This document shows positions 5,580-13,311 of a stretch of 20,140 nucleotides of DNA, one piece after another. The first letter of the stretch is position 1. Each line of letters begins with the position of its first letter. A program made the translations under genes and the position numbers. Below the pieces are notes generated by a model. That model had not been told where the DNA came from. It made no database searches and was given only the letters and a program-made list of their open reading frames with translations. This DNA comes from a virus: IMG/VR virus record IMGVR_UViG_3300023110_000217, positions 1 through 20,140 of that record; one strand, 5' to 3'.

Positions 5580-7967
5580 TTAATTAGGTTTTGTTAATCC
5601 AAATAAAGTATCGGATTTTTGAATATTTTGAGCATTAATAGTATTGTATCTATTAGGTGTATCATCTATTATGGTTGGTTCTTCACTTTCCCAAAGAAAA
5701 TTTACATTACCATTTACATCAATTTCCCAATAGGTTTGCATTCTAGTATTTGTACCTTGAATCGTTCCATCTTGGTAAACATAAATTGGATTAATAAGTT
5801 TTACATTGAGTTGTTCTGCTGCTTCATTTGGTAAATCTTTTAAACTAACAGAATTAGTTTTAACATCAGCAGGTACACTAACTCTTAAATTTTCAAATGA
5901 CCAAGCTTGTTGATTTGTCCAATTATTTTTTGTTTCTAATAATTTTACAGAATCTAAAGGAGATTCTCCTTCTAATCTATCAGCAAGTGCAGATTGATTT
6001 TTTATTAAATCATCTGTTCCACTATCCGCTTCAATTGGTGTTGAAATTTTAGCAGTTCCTTTTGGAATTGCAGAATTAAGTTTATTGGACTTTTTGTTAG
6101 GTATATTTTCACCAGTTGGTGATGATGATGTATCAACAATACCACGACTTGTAACTGTTACTGGTACTCTATTACTAGTATTTAAAAACCCTTCATCTCC
6201 ATCTGTTTCTGACATTCCAAAGATGCCGTTACCCACTTCAACACTAGCTATACCAGTTCTATTTGATGCAGAGAATCCATTTGAATTACTATCTTCTTTA
6301 ATTTTTTCAACTGCAGCTTTAGATTTTTTATATCCATATAGTGAACTCAATACTGAAGTATCTTCGATAAACTTGATAGTAACCGATACTTCAATATATT
6401 TTGGTAAAAATCCTAAAGTACCATCAGTTTCCCATGTAGAGTCATCGGGTATGGTATAAGTTAAACCTTCTATAAATCCAGTTTTATCAAAATAAATATC
6501 ACCCAATCTAAACTGAATGATTGGTGGATTTACTAAATTATTTTTATTTATTTTTGGATATGCCATTTTAGTTAAAGATTCTATCTTTTCCCAATTTGTA
6601 GAAAGTTCAACTGGAGAACTACAATATATCTTTAACGTAAAAGAAGTATTTCTTTCAATTTGACTATAGGTGTAATATGGAAATGGATTACCCACCATTT
6701 TATTGGCACTCCAAGATGGAGATACTGATTCGTTTAGACCTGTAATAATTGCTCTAAATGGTGTTTTCTTTTCACCATATTTTCCAATATAAAATGGTAT
6801 TAAATCTTCACCAACTTTATTTTCACCTTTTTTATAAACACCATAATCATCAACCGTATCATAATCTGATGATTTGAGTGTATTAATCTTATCACCTTTA
6901 CCAAGACCATATCTATCTTGAAGTGTACCTTTAGTAACTTCTGTCTTTTTTCTACCTGGTGCAAATTTGTTTATCCAAAAACCAGAACGAGTACCATCTG
7001 AACTTTTATTTTCAAAAGCATACTCGGTTTTACCAAATCTACCCTCAGGAGTTCCAAATTTAGCACTACCTGGTCTTGTTACACCATATATAGGAGAAAC
7101 TAATGATAAATCTAATTTAGTTCCCTCTAAATCTTTTGCTACACCTTCAGTACTTGGTAATACTTTAGATTTATTTACATCAGTATATGTACGAAGATTT
7201 GTAGTAGTTGCAACTTGAGGTTCTATATCATTTGAACCTGCTGCTTGTCCTTCACCAAAAAGTGCACCCCTTAGTTTATCTTTTGCCAACCCAATTCCTT
7301 TACCTAACGCTTGTTTTCCTAAAGTTTTTGGATTACCACCACCAGTTGATTGTAAAAACTTACCAACATCAGTTCCATTTTTTGAAATTATATCTTTGGT
7401 AATTGGTATATTAGATGGTACTTCATCAAAAGATTTTGGTACTTTTGATGGTGGAGATGGGACATCTATACCTGGGAATGGATTACTTTTTGGTTTGTCT
7501 AAATTTTGTATCTGTATGTTTTTATTATCTAATATTCTTGAAGGGGTTTGTGTTTCAGGTATACCAATAGTAGAATTTACAAAATCTCTTGCTTGATTTA
7601 TTTTACCACCAATTAACCCACCTCCAGCTTGAGAACCACCTTCAACAGTTCCACTTTTCATATCTTCTAGAAGTGGAGTACTTCTTTGAGTAATACGAAT
7701 TGCTTCATTACCATAAATGAGAGGATTATTAACATCTACGAGAGATTTAACACGAATACCAGTAGTTTCTTGTTCTAAAAGTGTTTCTTTATCGGATTTC
7801 AAAGATGAATAATCAGTTCCATATTTAAAAGATTCTTTGTTTCTATAAAGTTCGCGTAAAGTGGATTCATTGGGAGAATTTAAATCACCACTAGTAGGAA
7901 GGGTTTGATTCAATCCTTTTGACTGAAATTCATTACTTTCAAATAGGTCCATTATTGTTCTTGCCAT
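5580..7967 (-). CDS. Large baseplate / tube-junction protein
   Basis: 795 aa in three parts. Residues 1-280 are low-complexity, rich in Gly, Pro, Ser and Lys, and look disordered. Residues about 385-545 form the conserved core: DLIPFYIGKYG, TPFRAIITGLNESVSPSWS, GNPFPYYTYSQIERNTSFTLKIY and LGDIYFDKTGFIEGLTYTIP. This core resembles a domain seen in marine phage baseplate proteins encoded next to LysM genes. The tail end (about 550-795) is again Ser/Asn/Thr-rich, with a small folded part near 740-775 (INPIYVYQDGTIQG, MQTYWEIDVNG). It starts 1 nt after the tape measure stop, so the two are coupled. Position between tape measure and LysM gene points to the tail tip. No enzymatic motif is visible. 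Confidence 0.65.
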   Translation of the reverse strand: MARTIMDLFESNEFQSKGLNQTLPTSGDLNSPNESTLRELYRNKESFKYGTDYSSLKSDKETLLEQETTGIRVKSLVDVNNPLIYGNEAIRITQRSTPLLEDMKSGTVEGGSQAGGGLIGGKINQARDFVNSTIGIPETQTPSRILDNKNIQIQNLDKPKSNPFPGIDVPSPPSKVPKSFDEVPSNIPITKDIISKNGTDVGKFLQSTGGGNPKTLGKQALGKGIGLAKDKLRGALFGEGQAAGSNDIEPQVATTTNLRTYTDVNKSKVLPSTEGVAKDLEGTKLDLSLVSPIYGVTRPGSAKFGTPEGRFGKTEYAFENKSSDGTRSGFWINKFAPGRKKTEVTKGTLQDRYGLGKGDKINTLKSSDYDTVDDYGVYKKGENKVGEDLIPFYIGKYGEKKTPFRAIITGLNESVSPSWSANKMVGNPFPYYTYSQIERNTSFTLKIYCSSPVELSTNWEKIESLTKMAYPKINKNNLVNPPIIQFRLGDIYFDKTGFIEGLTYTIPDDSTWETDGTLGFLPKYIEVSVTIKFIEDTSVLSSLYGYKKSKAAVEKIKEDSNSNGFSASNRTGIASVEVGNGIFGMSETDGDEGFLNTSNRVPVTVTSRGIVDTSSSPTGENIPNKKSNKLNSAIPKGTAKISTPIEADSGTDDLIKNQSALADRLEGESPLDSVKLLETKNNWTNQQAWSFENLRVSVPADVKTNSVSLKDLPNEAAEQLNVKLINPIYVYQDGTIQGTNTRMQTYWEIDVNGNVNFLWESEEPTIIDDTPNRYNTINAQNIQKSDTLFGLTKPN

Positions 7968-7968
7968 T

Positions 7969-10900
7969 TTACTTATTCCCCGCTAATATATTGTTTTCCA
8001 ATGAACGACCTGTTGCTCTTTCTAATCCTTGATTAACTTGTCTACCATCTAAATTAACAATCATACCTTGTTTTAGTGCAGTAGCAACATTACGAATTTC
8101 TGTAAGTACATCTTTTTCAAAAGTAGAAACCGATTCAGATTCTAAAGCAGTAGTTTCTTCTGATTTACTTTCACCACCTGCAAATCCAAATACTTCAGCT
8201 ACCATTGCAATTCCTGCAGATGCAGCTGCAATACCTAATAAAGCTGGTAAAGCATATAATCCTGCTGCTCCTAAGAACATAAGTGAAGCAGCTAATCCCA
8301 TAAATGCAAGGGATAATAAACCAATAGTTGCAACTTGTCCTAAAGTAATACTTTCCATAAAGTTTGATAGTTTTGGTAAGAAATTACCTAAACTATTTGC
8401 AGCCAATTCTATTCCTGCAGATGCAGCTGTAATACCTAATAAAGCTGGTAAGGCAAATAATCCTGCTGCTCCTAAGTATATAAGTGAAGCAGCTAATCCC
8501 ACAAATGCAAGAGATAGTAAACCAATAGTTGCAACTTGTCCTAAACTGATACTTTCCATGAAGTTTGATAGTTTTGGTAAGAATGAACCTAAACTATTTG
8601 CAGCAAGTTCTATTCCTTTACCAAACATCATAGCACCAGCTCCAATAAGAGTAAATGCAGAAGCTAATCCAATTGCCATTCCAACAAAAGCAAGTAACCC
8701 AAGAGCACCAACTCCTGAAGCCATTAAACCTCCTAATGCGGTTAATGCAGGAATTAAAGCAAATATACCAAAAGCTGCAATTGGTGCAGCTACGCCTATC
8801 ATTAACATTCCAATTGAACCTGGTATCATAAGAGTAAATGCCGATGCAGCTAAAAGAAGTGCTGCCGAACCTACTACGGTTGGTGCCATCGCCATTAATC
8901 CAGCTGCTAATCCAATCAACCCAGCTCCAGCAGTTACACCAAGTAAAGCTACACCCCCCATTCCAACTATTCCTGGTATCATCAAACTAAATCCTAATCC
9001 AGCAAGTATTAAAGAAGTAGAACCAACTACCGTTGGTGCCATGGCTAGTAAACCAGGAGCTAATCCAAGTAATCCTTTACCTGCTGCTGCTCCGAGTAGA
9101 GCAACACCACCCATACCAATGATACCAGCAGTCATTAAACTAAATCCTAAACCAGCAACTGCAAGAGAAGTAGAACCACCTAGTGTTCCGTTCATTGCGG
9201 TTAAACCTGCAGCTAAACCAATTAAACCTTTACCAGCACTAATTCCAGTTTTACCAACTAAGAACATACCAGGAATACCTGGCAAGATTGCAATAAATCC
9301 TAATGCAGTAGGGATTAAGTTTAAAGCTCCTTTAAGAACTTGTCCAGTTCCCATTGCAGTTAATCCACTTGCAAGAGAAGTTAGTTTTCCTCCTATGGAT
9401 TCATCTGGTGCAACACCTTCTGCTTTATCACTTATTTTATCTGCTACTGAATCTAATTTATCATCAACTAAATCTTCTGCCTTATCCGAAACTTTATCTT
9501 TGGCTTTATCCGCAATACTATCTGTAGCCGATTCTGGTATTGCCATCATATCTTTGGCTTCTTTACCACCGAATCCTGCTAATATTTGTTTATCGGATAG
9601 TCCTTTTGATTTTGCAACTTCAAATGGGTTAAGTGCAGCACCAGCTTCAGCTCCACCGAATCCTAATTTTTGTGCTGCTATTTTAATAAGATTAACCAAG
9701 AATTTAGCAGATGAAACTACAGCATCTTTTAATCCTCCTGCTATCTTTCCAATACCAGTACCAATAAATTTAAATGCTTTACCAATACCACTAAATACCT
9801 TTCCTATACCCGGTGCAATCATTGCCATGTATCCTAAAGTTTGTAACATCTGACCACCAAAGCCAGTTGCAAAACCTGTTAAGGCTTCTTTCATTTGGTC
9901 AAACTGAGATACTTGAATAGAACCATCTTTATTCAACTTATCCATATTAGATAACATCTTCTGCAGTTCATCACTTTGTAATCCTAATGCTGCAGCGGCT
10001 GCTTTCTTTTGGAAGTAATCCATTCTATTGAATGCTTCAATACCACCAAGTTGTTGTAGTGCTGCTTGTAATGAACCTTTTATATCACCTTGATATGCAA
10101 GTTCTCTTGCTTTTTGGAAGTTAATGTTTTTACCTAATCTAGCACCCAATTCTAATTCTTGGTTGATTGAGTTTTCAAAATCAAGTAATTGGTCGGTTAA
10201 TTTGGTAGCAGTAGCTAAATTTGTACCTAATTGACCTGCCGCAACTGCTGCCTCTGCAATGTTCGTTCCACCTGCTTTACCATACTCAGCAAATGCTTGT
10301 GCAGAACCAGCTACATCAGCCATTACTTGAGATGGCATTAATCCATTTGCTTTTGCTAATTCTTTAGTAGATGCTGCAAGATTTTGAGCGGTTTCAATTG
10401 AACCACCATTTAATCTAGCGAAGTTACCTACGAGTTGTGCAGCCTCTTTACCACTAATACCCATATTCATGGCCATGAGGTTAGTGTTGAGTTGTGTATC
10501 AAACGAAGTATCTGCTAAACCACCAAATTCACTTGATAATCCTTTTGCAGATTCTAATGCAGTTGGAAATACAACTGATAACGCAGTAACTTGAGAAGTT
10601 GCACCAGTAAGACCTCCAACAAACCCACCCATTTCACGAGTAGTTTTACCAAGGGCACTAGCAACTTTACCAAGACCTACAAACATTAAACCAATAAGAA
10701 CATTTGGTTTTTTAAGAGCAGTAGTTATTTGGTTTCCAACTGCTTTCATTCGAGTTGACATTTTATCAGCTTCTGCAGTTAATTCCTTATATTGTTCAAC
10801 TTGTTCTGCAGATAAACCAGAAGTTACTTTTATTTGTTCATTAACCGATTGTGTTCCTTTTATATAATCTTGTAAGAAGTTATTTGCAGCTGCGTTTTGA

Positions 10901-11424
10901 GTTAAAAATTTTCCATGAGTTGCAGTTAAACTCTTCAGTTGGTTTTGAGCTGCTTCAATATTACCTAGAGCAATAGTTCTTTCTTCTTCATTAGATGCAT
11001 TCATTAACTCTGCTTGAGCATTTTGCATCATACTTGCACTTTCTTGGAAAGCGTTTACAAAAGATGCAGCAGCTTCTTTCTGATTTTCAGGAGTACCTAA
11101 ATCAATAGATGAAATTGCTTTGTAGTTCTTAGTTACAGTACTTATAGCGGAAGATAGTTGAGAAGTTGCTCTACTAGATAAAGATATATTATCTGCAGTA
11201 TCTTTAAAAGCTTCTGCTGCATCTTTGATACCTTCAACTTTTTCAAGATATGCTTCTACTTTTTGTTTCTTTTCTTTAAGATTTCTTATTTCTCGCTGAG
11301 AGTAGGTATGTTGTTTTTCCGCATTAGCTTTCTCCATCTTAGCTAGGTCTGCTTCAACCTTTTTAAGATTTTCTCTTGCCTTTGCTTCTGCATTAATAGC
11401 TTTTATTCTATCTTCAGCTGCCAT
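7969..11424 (-). CDS. Tail tape measure protein
   Basis: 1151 aa. Residues 1-75 are a strongly charged coiled coil (KARENLKKVEADLAKMEKAN...), followed by long helical segments. Hydrophobic Gly/Ala stretches appear near 240-280 and over most of 690-1085. This is the composition of tape measure proteins, which fill the tube and set tail length; it is about twice T4 gp29 (590 aa). Two tandem repeats lie in the hydrophobic part: a 51-aa unit three times (about 731-883) and a 67-aa unit twice (938-1071). A lysine/aspartate-rich linker (about 645-690) separates the helical half from the hydrophobic half. The C-terminus (NLDGRQVNQGLERATGRSLE) is soluble. The gene follows the 65-aa gene by 7 nt and is one base from the next gene. 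A 431-codon plus-strand frame opposite it is a composition shadow. Confidence 0.9.
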   Translation of the reverse strand: MAAEDRIKAINAEAKARENLKKVEADLAKMEKANAEKQHTYSQREIRNLKEKKQKVEAYLEKVEGIKDAAEAFKDTADNISLSSRATSQLSSAISTVTKNYKAISSIDLGTPENQKEAAASFVNAFQESASMMQNAQAELMNASNEEERTIALGNIEAAQNQLKSLTATHGKFLTQNAAANNFLQDYIKGTQSVNEQIKVTSGLSAEQVEQYKELTAEADKMSTRMKAVGNQITTALKKPNVLIGLMFVGLGKVASALGKTTREMGGFVGGLTGATSQVTALSVVFPTALESAKGLSSEFGGLADTSFDTQLNTNLMAMNMGISGKEAAQLVGNFARLNGGSIETAQNLAASTKELAKANGLMPSQVMADVAGSAQAFAEYGKAGGTNIAEAAVAAGQLGTNLATATKLTDQLLDFENSINQELELGARLGKNINFQKARELAYQGDIKGSLQAALQQLGGIEAFNRMDYFQKKAAAAALGLQSDELQKMLSNMDKLNKDGSIQVSQFDQMKEALTGFATGFGGQMLQTLGYMAMIAPGIGKVFSGIGKAFKFIGTGIGKIAGGLKDAVVSSAKFLVNLIKIAAQKLGFGGAEAGAALNPFEVAKSKGLSDKQILAGFGGKEAKDMMAIPESATDSIADKAKDKVSDKAEDLVDDKLDSVADKISDKAEGVAPDESIGGKLTSLASGLTAMGTGQVLKGALNLIPTALGFIAILPGIPGMFLVGKTGISAGKGLIGLAAGLTAMNGTLGGSTSLAVAGLGFSLMTAGIIGMGGVALLGAAAGKGLLGLAPGLLAMAPTVVGSTSLILAGLGFSLMIPGIVGMGGVALLGVTAGAGLIGLAAGLMAMAPTVVGSAALLLAASAFTLMIPGSIGMLMIGVAAPIAAFGIFALIPALTALGGLMASGVGALGLLAFVGMAIGLASAFTLIGAGAMMFGKGIELAANSLGSFLPKLSNFMESISLGQVATIGLLSLAFVGLAASLIYLGAAGLFALPALLGITAASAGIELAANSLGNFLPKLSNFMESITLGQVATIGLLSLAFMGLAASLMFLGAAGLYALPALLGIAAASAGIAMVAEVFGFAGGESKSEETTALESESVSTFEKDVLTEIRNVATALKQGMIVNLDGRQVNQGLERATGRSLENNILAGNK
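8212..8613 (-). repeat. Tandem 201-bp repeat within the tape measure gene (2 copies)
   Basis: Two in-frame copies of 67 codons, 8413-8613 and 8212-8412, encode nearly identical segments starting IELAANSLG and ending ASAG. DNA identity is also high (for example the shared stretch starting ttcctgcagatgcagctg). The high identity points to a recent duplication. Confidence 0.9.
8776..9234 (-). repeat. Tandem 153-bp repeat within the tape measure gene (3 copies, third diverged)
   Basis: In-frame units of 51 codons begin at 9234 (GKGLIGLAAG), 9081 (GKGLLGLAPG) and 8928 (GAGLIGLAAG). The first two share GMGGVALLG and LGFSLM; the third has drifted. All are Gly/Ala/Leu-rich and membrane-like. Confidence 0.85.
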
Positions 11425-11431
11425 CTATACC

Positions 11432-11629
11432 CTACTTCTTCTGAATTTTTTGTAGATATTTTACTAAATCATCTAAGTCTTTATTGACATTATCAATTCT
11501 TCTTGCTAATTCAGGATTTTGTTTAGCTGATTTTTTAGCAAATTGTTTATCTAACCCTCTTTTGTATGAGTTAAATAAACCATCAATAAACTTATCGATG
11601 ATTCCTTCATTTATTTGTTTTTTAGACAT
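11432..11629 (-). CDS. 65-aa basic small protein before the tape measure gene
   Basis: MSKKQINEGIIDKFIDGLF... is a lysine-rich, helical, soluble protein with a C-terminal coiled-coil-like part (ARRIDNVNKDLDDLVKYLQKI). It has the best ribosome site in the region, AAGGAG 5 nt before the ATG, and a TATTTATA element 28 nt before the start. It is the first gene of the operon that runs through tape measure, baseplate and hub genes, and its stop is 7 nt from the tape measure start. No family is recognised. A role as a tape measure partner or assembly factor is only a guess from position. Confidence 0.75.
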   Translation of the reverse strand: MSKKQINEGIIDKFIDGLFNSYKRGLDKQFAKKSAKQNPELARRIDNVNKDLDDLVKYLQKIQKK

Positions 11630-11656
11630 TATATCTCCTTAACGGTTTTGTACTAC

Positions 11657-11664
11657 TATAAATA
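11657..11664 (-). promoter_or_regulatory. Late-promoter-like TATTTATA element before the tape measure operon
   Basis: Coding strand AACTATATTTATAGTAGTA, identical over 19 nt (11651-11669) to the element before the tail tube gene. It lies just after the upstream terminator and 28 nt before the 65-aa gene. Confidence 0.6.
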
Positions 11665-11670
11665 TAGTTC

Positions 11671-11701
11671 AAAAAAAAAGTGAGGAAATTATTTCCTCAC
11701 T
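11671..11701 (-). terminator. Rho-independent terminator overlapping the end of the chaperone-like gene
   Basis: Arms AGTGAGGAAA and TTTCCTCACT (11679-11688 and 11692-11701) form a 10-bp stem, followed on the minus strand by nine T residues (11679-11671, the first shared with the stem). The 3-nt loop is exactly the stop codon TAA of the 86-aa frame, so the stem contains its last codons. Confidence 0.85.
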
Positions 11702-11949
11702 CTTACCCCCGGTCCTTTAGATTGTCTATTGGCCTTTTTGTATTCGTCTTGTTCTTTTTTCTTTGCTTCTACCAACTTCTTAAAGTAAAACCTTCTCCAA
11801 TGAATTGGCATGGTATAGACTTCAGACCAAGTAAATCCATTACCATAATTAACCATTTCCCAAATTTGGTTATGAAGTTGGATTGAGTAATCACTCGGTA
11901 GGGTAAAAAAACCCAACCCCAAAGGGTATATCAAGTGCCTCCGTTTCAC
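11689..11949 (-). CDS. Tail assembly chaperone-like protein, possibly made by frameshift from the upstream gene
   Basis: The frame overlaps the end of the gp26-like gene by 59 nt. The only upstream start is GTG at 11949-11947, with no Shine-Dalgarno sequence; the next ATG (codon 32) would remove the N-terminal third. The core sequence FTWSEVYTMPIHWRRFYFKKLVEAKKKEQDEY resembles the second domain of phage tail assembly chaperones, which often has 'Y.MP...R..F...L'. In many phages that domain is made only as a frameshift extension of the first chaperone gene. Here a U7 run at the overlap would allow a +1 or -2 shift (see findings); the fusion would be about 322 aa. The basic C-terminus (KGPGVRVRK) ends in the loop of a terminator. 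The role in tape measure handling is inferred. Confidence 0.65.
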   Translation of the reverse strand: MKRRHLIYPLGLGFFTLPSDYSIQLHNQIWEMVNYGNGFTWSEVYTMPIHWRRFYFKKLVEAKKKEQDEYKKANRQSKGPGVRVRK

Positions 11950-12658
11950 CCGTTATATCTGATGTAAATTCGTAAGTTAAATCTAAATCAGGTGAGATTT
12001 CACGAACATAATTTCGTAGTGCACGAGAATCTCTAGCTAGTAAATTATTTTTAACCCAATTATTAATAAAACCTCGTTCAGTATTTCCATCAACTTCTTG
12101 AATCATATATCTTAAACGAGTTGAAAGGTCTTGAGATACACTTTCTTGTCCTTTAGTTAAACGATTTAATGCCTGAACTTCTGCATTGATATCTTTTTCA
12201 TCTTTATGAGTTAATAATTTGAATTTGATTGTTTTTTTAGCAAGTGGTAATTCAAATTCGTATGAGTTTGATGGTGAAAGTAATTCTTCATCAACTTCCT
12301 TGATTTGAATTTTAGATAAATCAATTGCAACTTTCTGTTGTTCACCAGAAAATGGGTCTGTTACTTCTACATTGTATTCTGGTCCGTAACCTAATACACG
12401 AGTTGCTAAAAGAATAGCGTTTTTATCACCTACAAATATATCTCCTATATCTAATCCTTCTTCTACAACAACAGATTCGAATAATTTATCTAATACCACC
12501 CCCTTTCTTATCAAATTTTGGGAAGCAAGTATATCCTCTTCTTTTGCAGTCATATACTTGATTTCAACCGTACCCTTTGATAATGGGTGGCCTTGTGGAT
12601 AAAGTTTACCTTTTGACGGTAACTCTATAATTTCAGTTGGAAAATCATGTTTTGCCAT
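11891..12658 (-). CDS. T4 gp26-like baseplate/tail assembly protein
   Basis: 255 aa (T4 gp26 is 208). The N-terminal signature is ELPSKGKLYPQGHPLSKGTVEIKYMTAKEEDIL at about 12-44, then LIRKGVVLDKLFESVV and IFVGDKNAILLATRVLGYG, the typical order of the T4_baseplate (gp26) family found in many marine myoviruses. The middle is acidic and beta-rich (NVEVTDPFSGEQQKVAIDLS), the C-terminal half helical. Located between tube and tape measure genes, the place where tail assembly chaperones are encoded in many phages, and overlapping a chaperone-like frame, it probably acts in tail initiation rather than only as a hub subunit. It has its own TATTTATA element 25 nt upstream and no Shine-Dalgarno sequence. 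The in-frame stop is TGA, 12 nt after the U7 run. Confidence 0.85.
   Translation of the reverse strand: MAKHDFPTEIIELPSKGKLYPQGHPLSKGTVEIKYMTAKEEDILASQNLIRKGVVLDKLFESVVVEEGLDIGDIFVGDKNAILLATRVLGYGPEYNVEVTDPFSGEQQKVAIDLSKIQIKEVDEELLSPSNSYEFELPLAKKTIKFKLLTHKDEKDINAEVQALNRLTKGQESVSQDLSTRLRYMIQEVDGNTERGFINNWVKNNLLARDSRALRNYVREISPDLDLTYEFTSDITGETEALDIPFGVGFFYPTE
11905..11911 (-). other. U7 slip site, candidate programmed frameshift
   Basis: Seven consecutive T on the coding strand, read in the gp26-like frame as GGG TTT TTT TAC. A tRNA-Phe on the second TTT can move +1 (or -2) and still pair perfectly, leading into the downstream 86-aa frame at ACC. The in-frame stop follows 12 nt later. Confidence 0.4.
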
Positions 12659-12682
12659 AAACTTATATTTTTATTGTTTGTA

Positions 12683-12690
12683 TATAAATA
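12683..12690 (-). promoter_or_regulatory. Late-promoter-like TATTTATA element before the gp26-like gene
   Basis: Coding strand ATATATTTATATAC, 25 nt before the ATG and just after the tube terminator, so the gp26-like/86-aa pair forms its own unit. Confidence 0.6.
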
Positions 12691-12711
12691 TATAATTTAA
12701 AAAAAAGTTGA

Positions 12712-12744
12712 AAAAAAAAGAGTTCTCACTAAGAGAACTCTTTT
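12712..12744 (-). terminator. Rho-independent terminator after the tail tube gene
   Basis: Arms AAAAGAGTTCTC and GAGAACTCTTTT (12716-12727 and 12733-12744) form a 12-bp stem with a 5-nt loop. On the minus strand a run of nine T follows the core stem. It begins 24 nt past the tube stop codon. Confidence 0.9.
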
Positions 12745-12768
12745 GTAAAGTTGTAGTATATTGGGATT

Positions 12769-13257
12769 TTAGAATTCTAAAATTGCATAATCATAAGCAA
12801 GAGTAACTGTAATTTCAGCAGGGTCATTAGAAGACCAATCTAAGTTACCAAAGTTAGCTTGAGTGATAAATGCACCTTTTAAAGTCCATTGTTCAATTTT
12901 ATCACCAACTGGTCCTAACATATAGCATTGGATATCTTTCTTATAGAAATCTGCATATCCATCTCTACCTGTTAAAGATTCATGAGAGGTTCTTACCCAC
13001 TCCATTATTGCTTGTGCTCCACTTGGAACGATTGGGTCAAATAGAGTGATTTCTACATCCTGCCATTCACCTTTACCTTTCAATTGTCTTTTAACATTGA
13101 TGTGGTCAAGTGTTACCTTTTCGAACTGAATCGTAGGTCTGTTAGCAACTCTAATAAGATATGAAGGGATACCATCAATTTCCATGATGAATCTGTTCTT
13201 CATCTTTGGTTCAAAGTTGGTATAGAACATATCGTTAAATTCTAATACTTCTGCCAT
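12769..13257 (-). CDS. 19: Tail tube protein (T4 gp19-like)
   Basis: 162 aa, against 163 in T4 gp19. The N-terminal sequence EFNDMFYTNFEPKMKNRFIMEIDGIPSYLIR is the family hallmark, followed by the strand VTLDHINVKRQLKGKGEWQDVEITLFDP and the C-terminal LKGAFITQANFGNLDWSSNDPAEITVTLAYDYA. The product forms stacked hexameric rings inside the sheath and the channel for DNA. It has a clear AGGAG ribosome site, a TATTTATA element 24 nt upstream and a strong terminator after it, so it can be expressed as a one-gene unit at the high level a tube protein needs. It follows the sheath gene, as in most contractile phages. Confidence 0.95.
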   Translation of the reverse strand: MAEVLEFNDMFYTNFEPKMKNRFIMEIDGIPSYLIRVANRPTIQFEKVTLDHINVKRQLKGKGEWQDVEITLFDPIVPSGAQAIMEWVRTSHESLTGRDGYADFYKKDIQCYMLGPVGDKIEQWTLKGAFITQANFGNLDWSSNDPAEITVTLAYDYAILEF

Positions 13258-13280
13258 TTTTTATTCTCCTATTATACTAC

Positions 13281-13288
13281 TATAAATA
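13281..13288 (-). promoter_or_regulatory. Late-promoter-like TATTTATA element before the tail tube gene
   Basis: Coding strand AACTATATTTATAGTAGTA, sharing 19 identical nt with the element at 11651-11669. It lies 24 nt before the ATG; AGGAG lies between them. Confidence 0.6.
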
Positions 13289-13311
13289 TAGTTTCCTTTA
13301 TTTTTTAATTA

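Noticed and set aside
8558-9853. 431-codon open frame on the plus strand opposite the tape measure gene
   Set aside because: Ala/Pro/Ile/Asn-rich product without domains; it mirrors the Gly/Ala/Leu-rich repeats on the other strand, so it is a composition effect. No ribosome site or promoter supports it.
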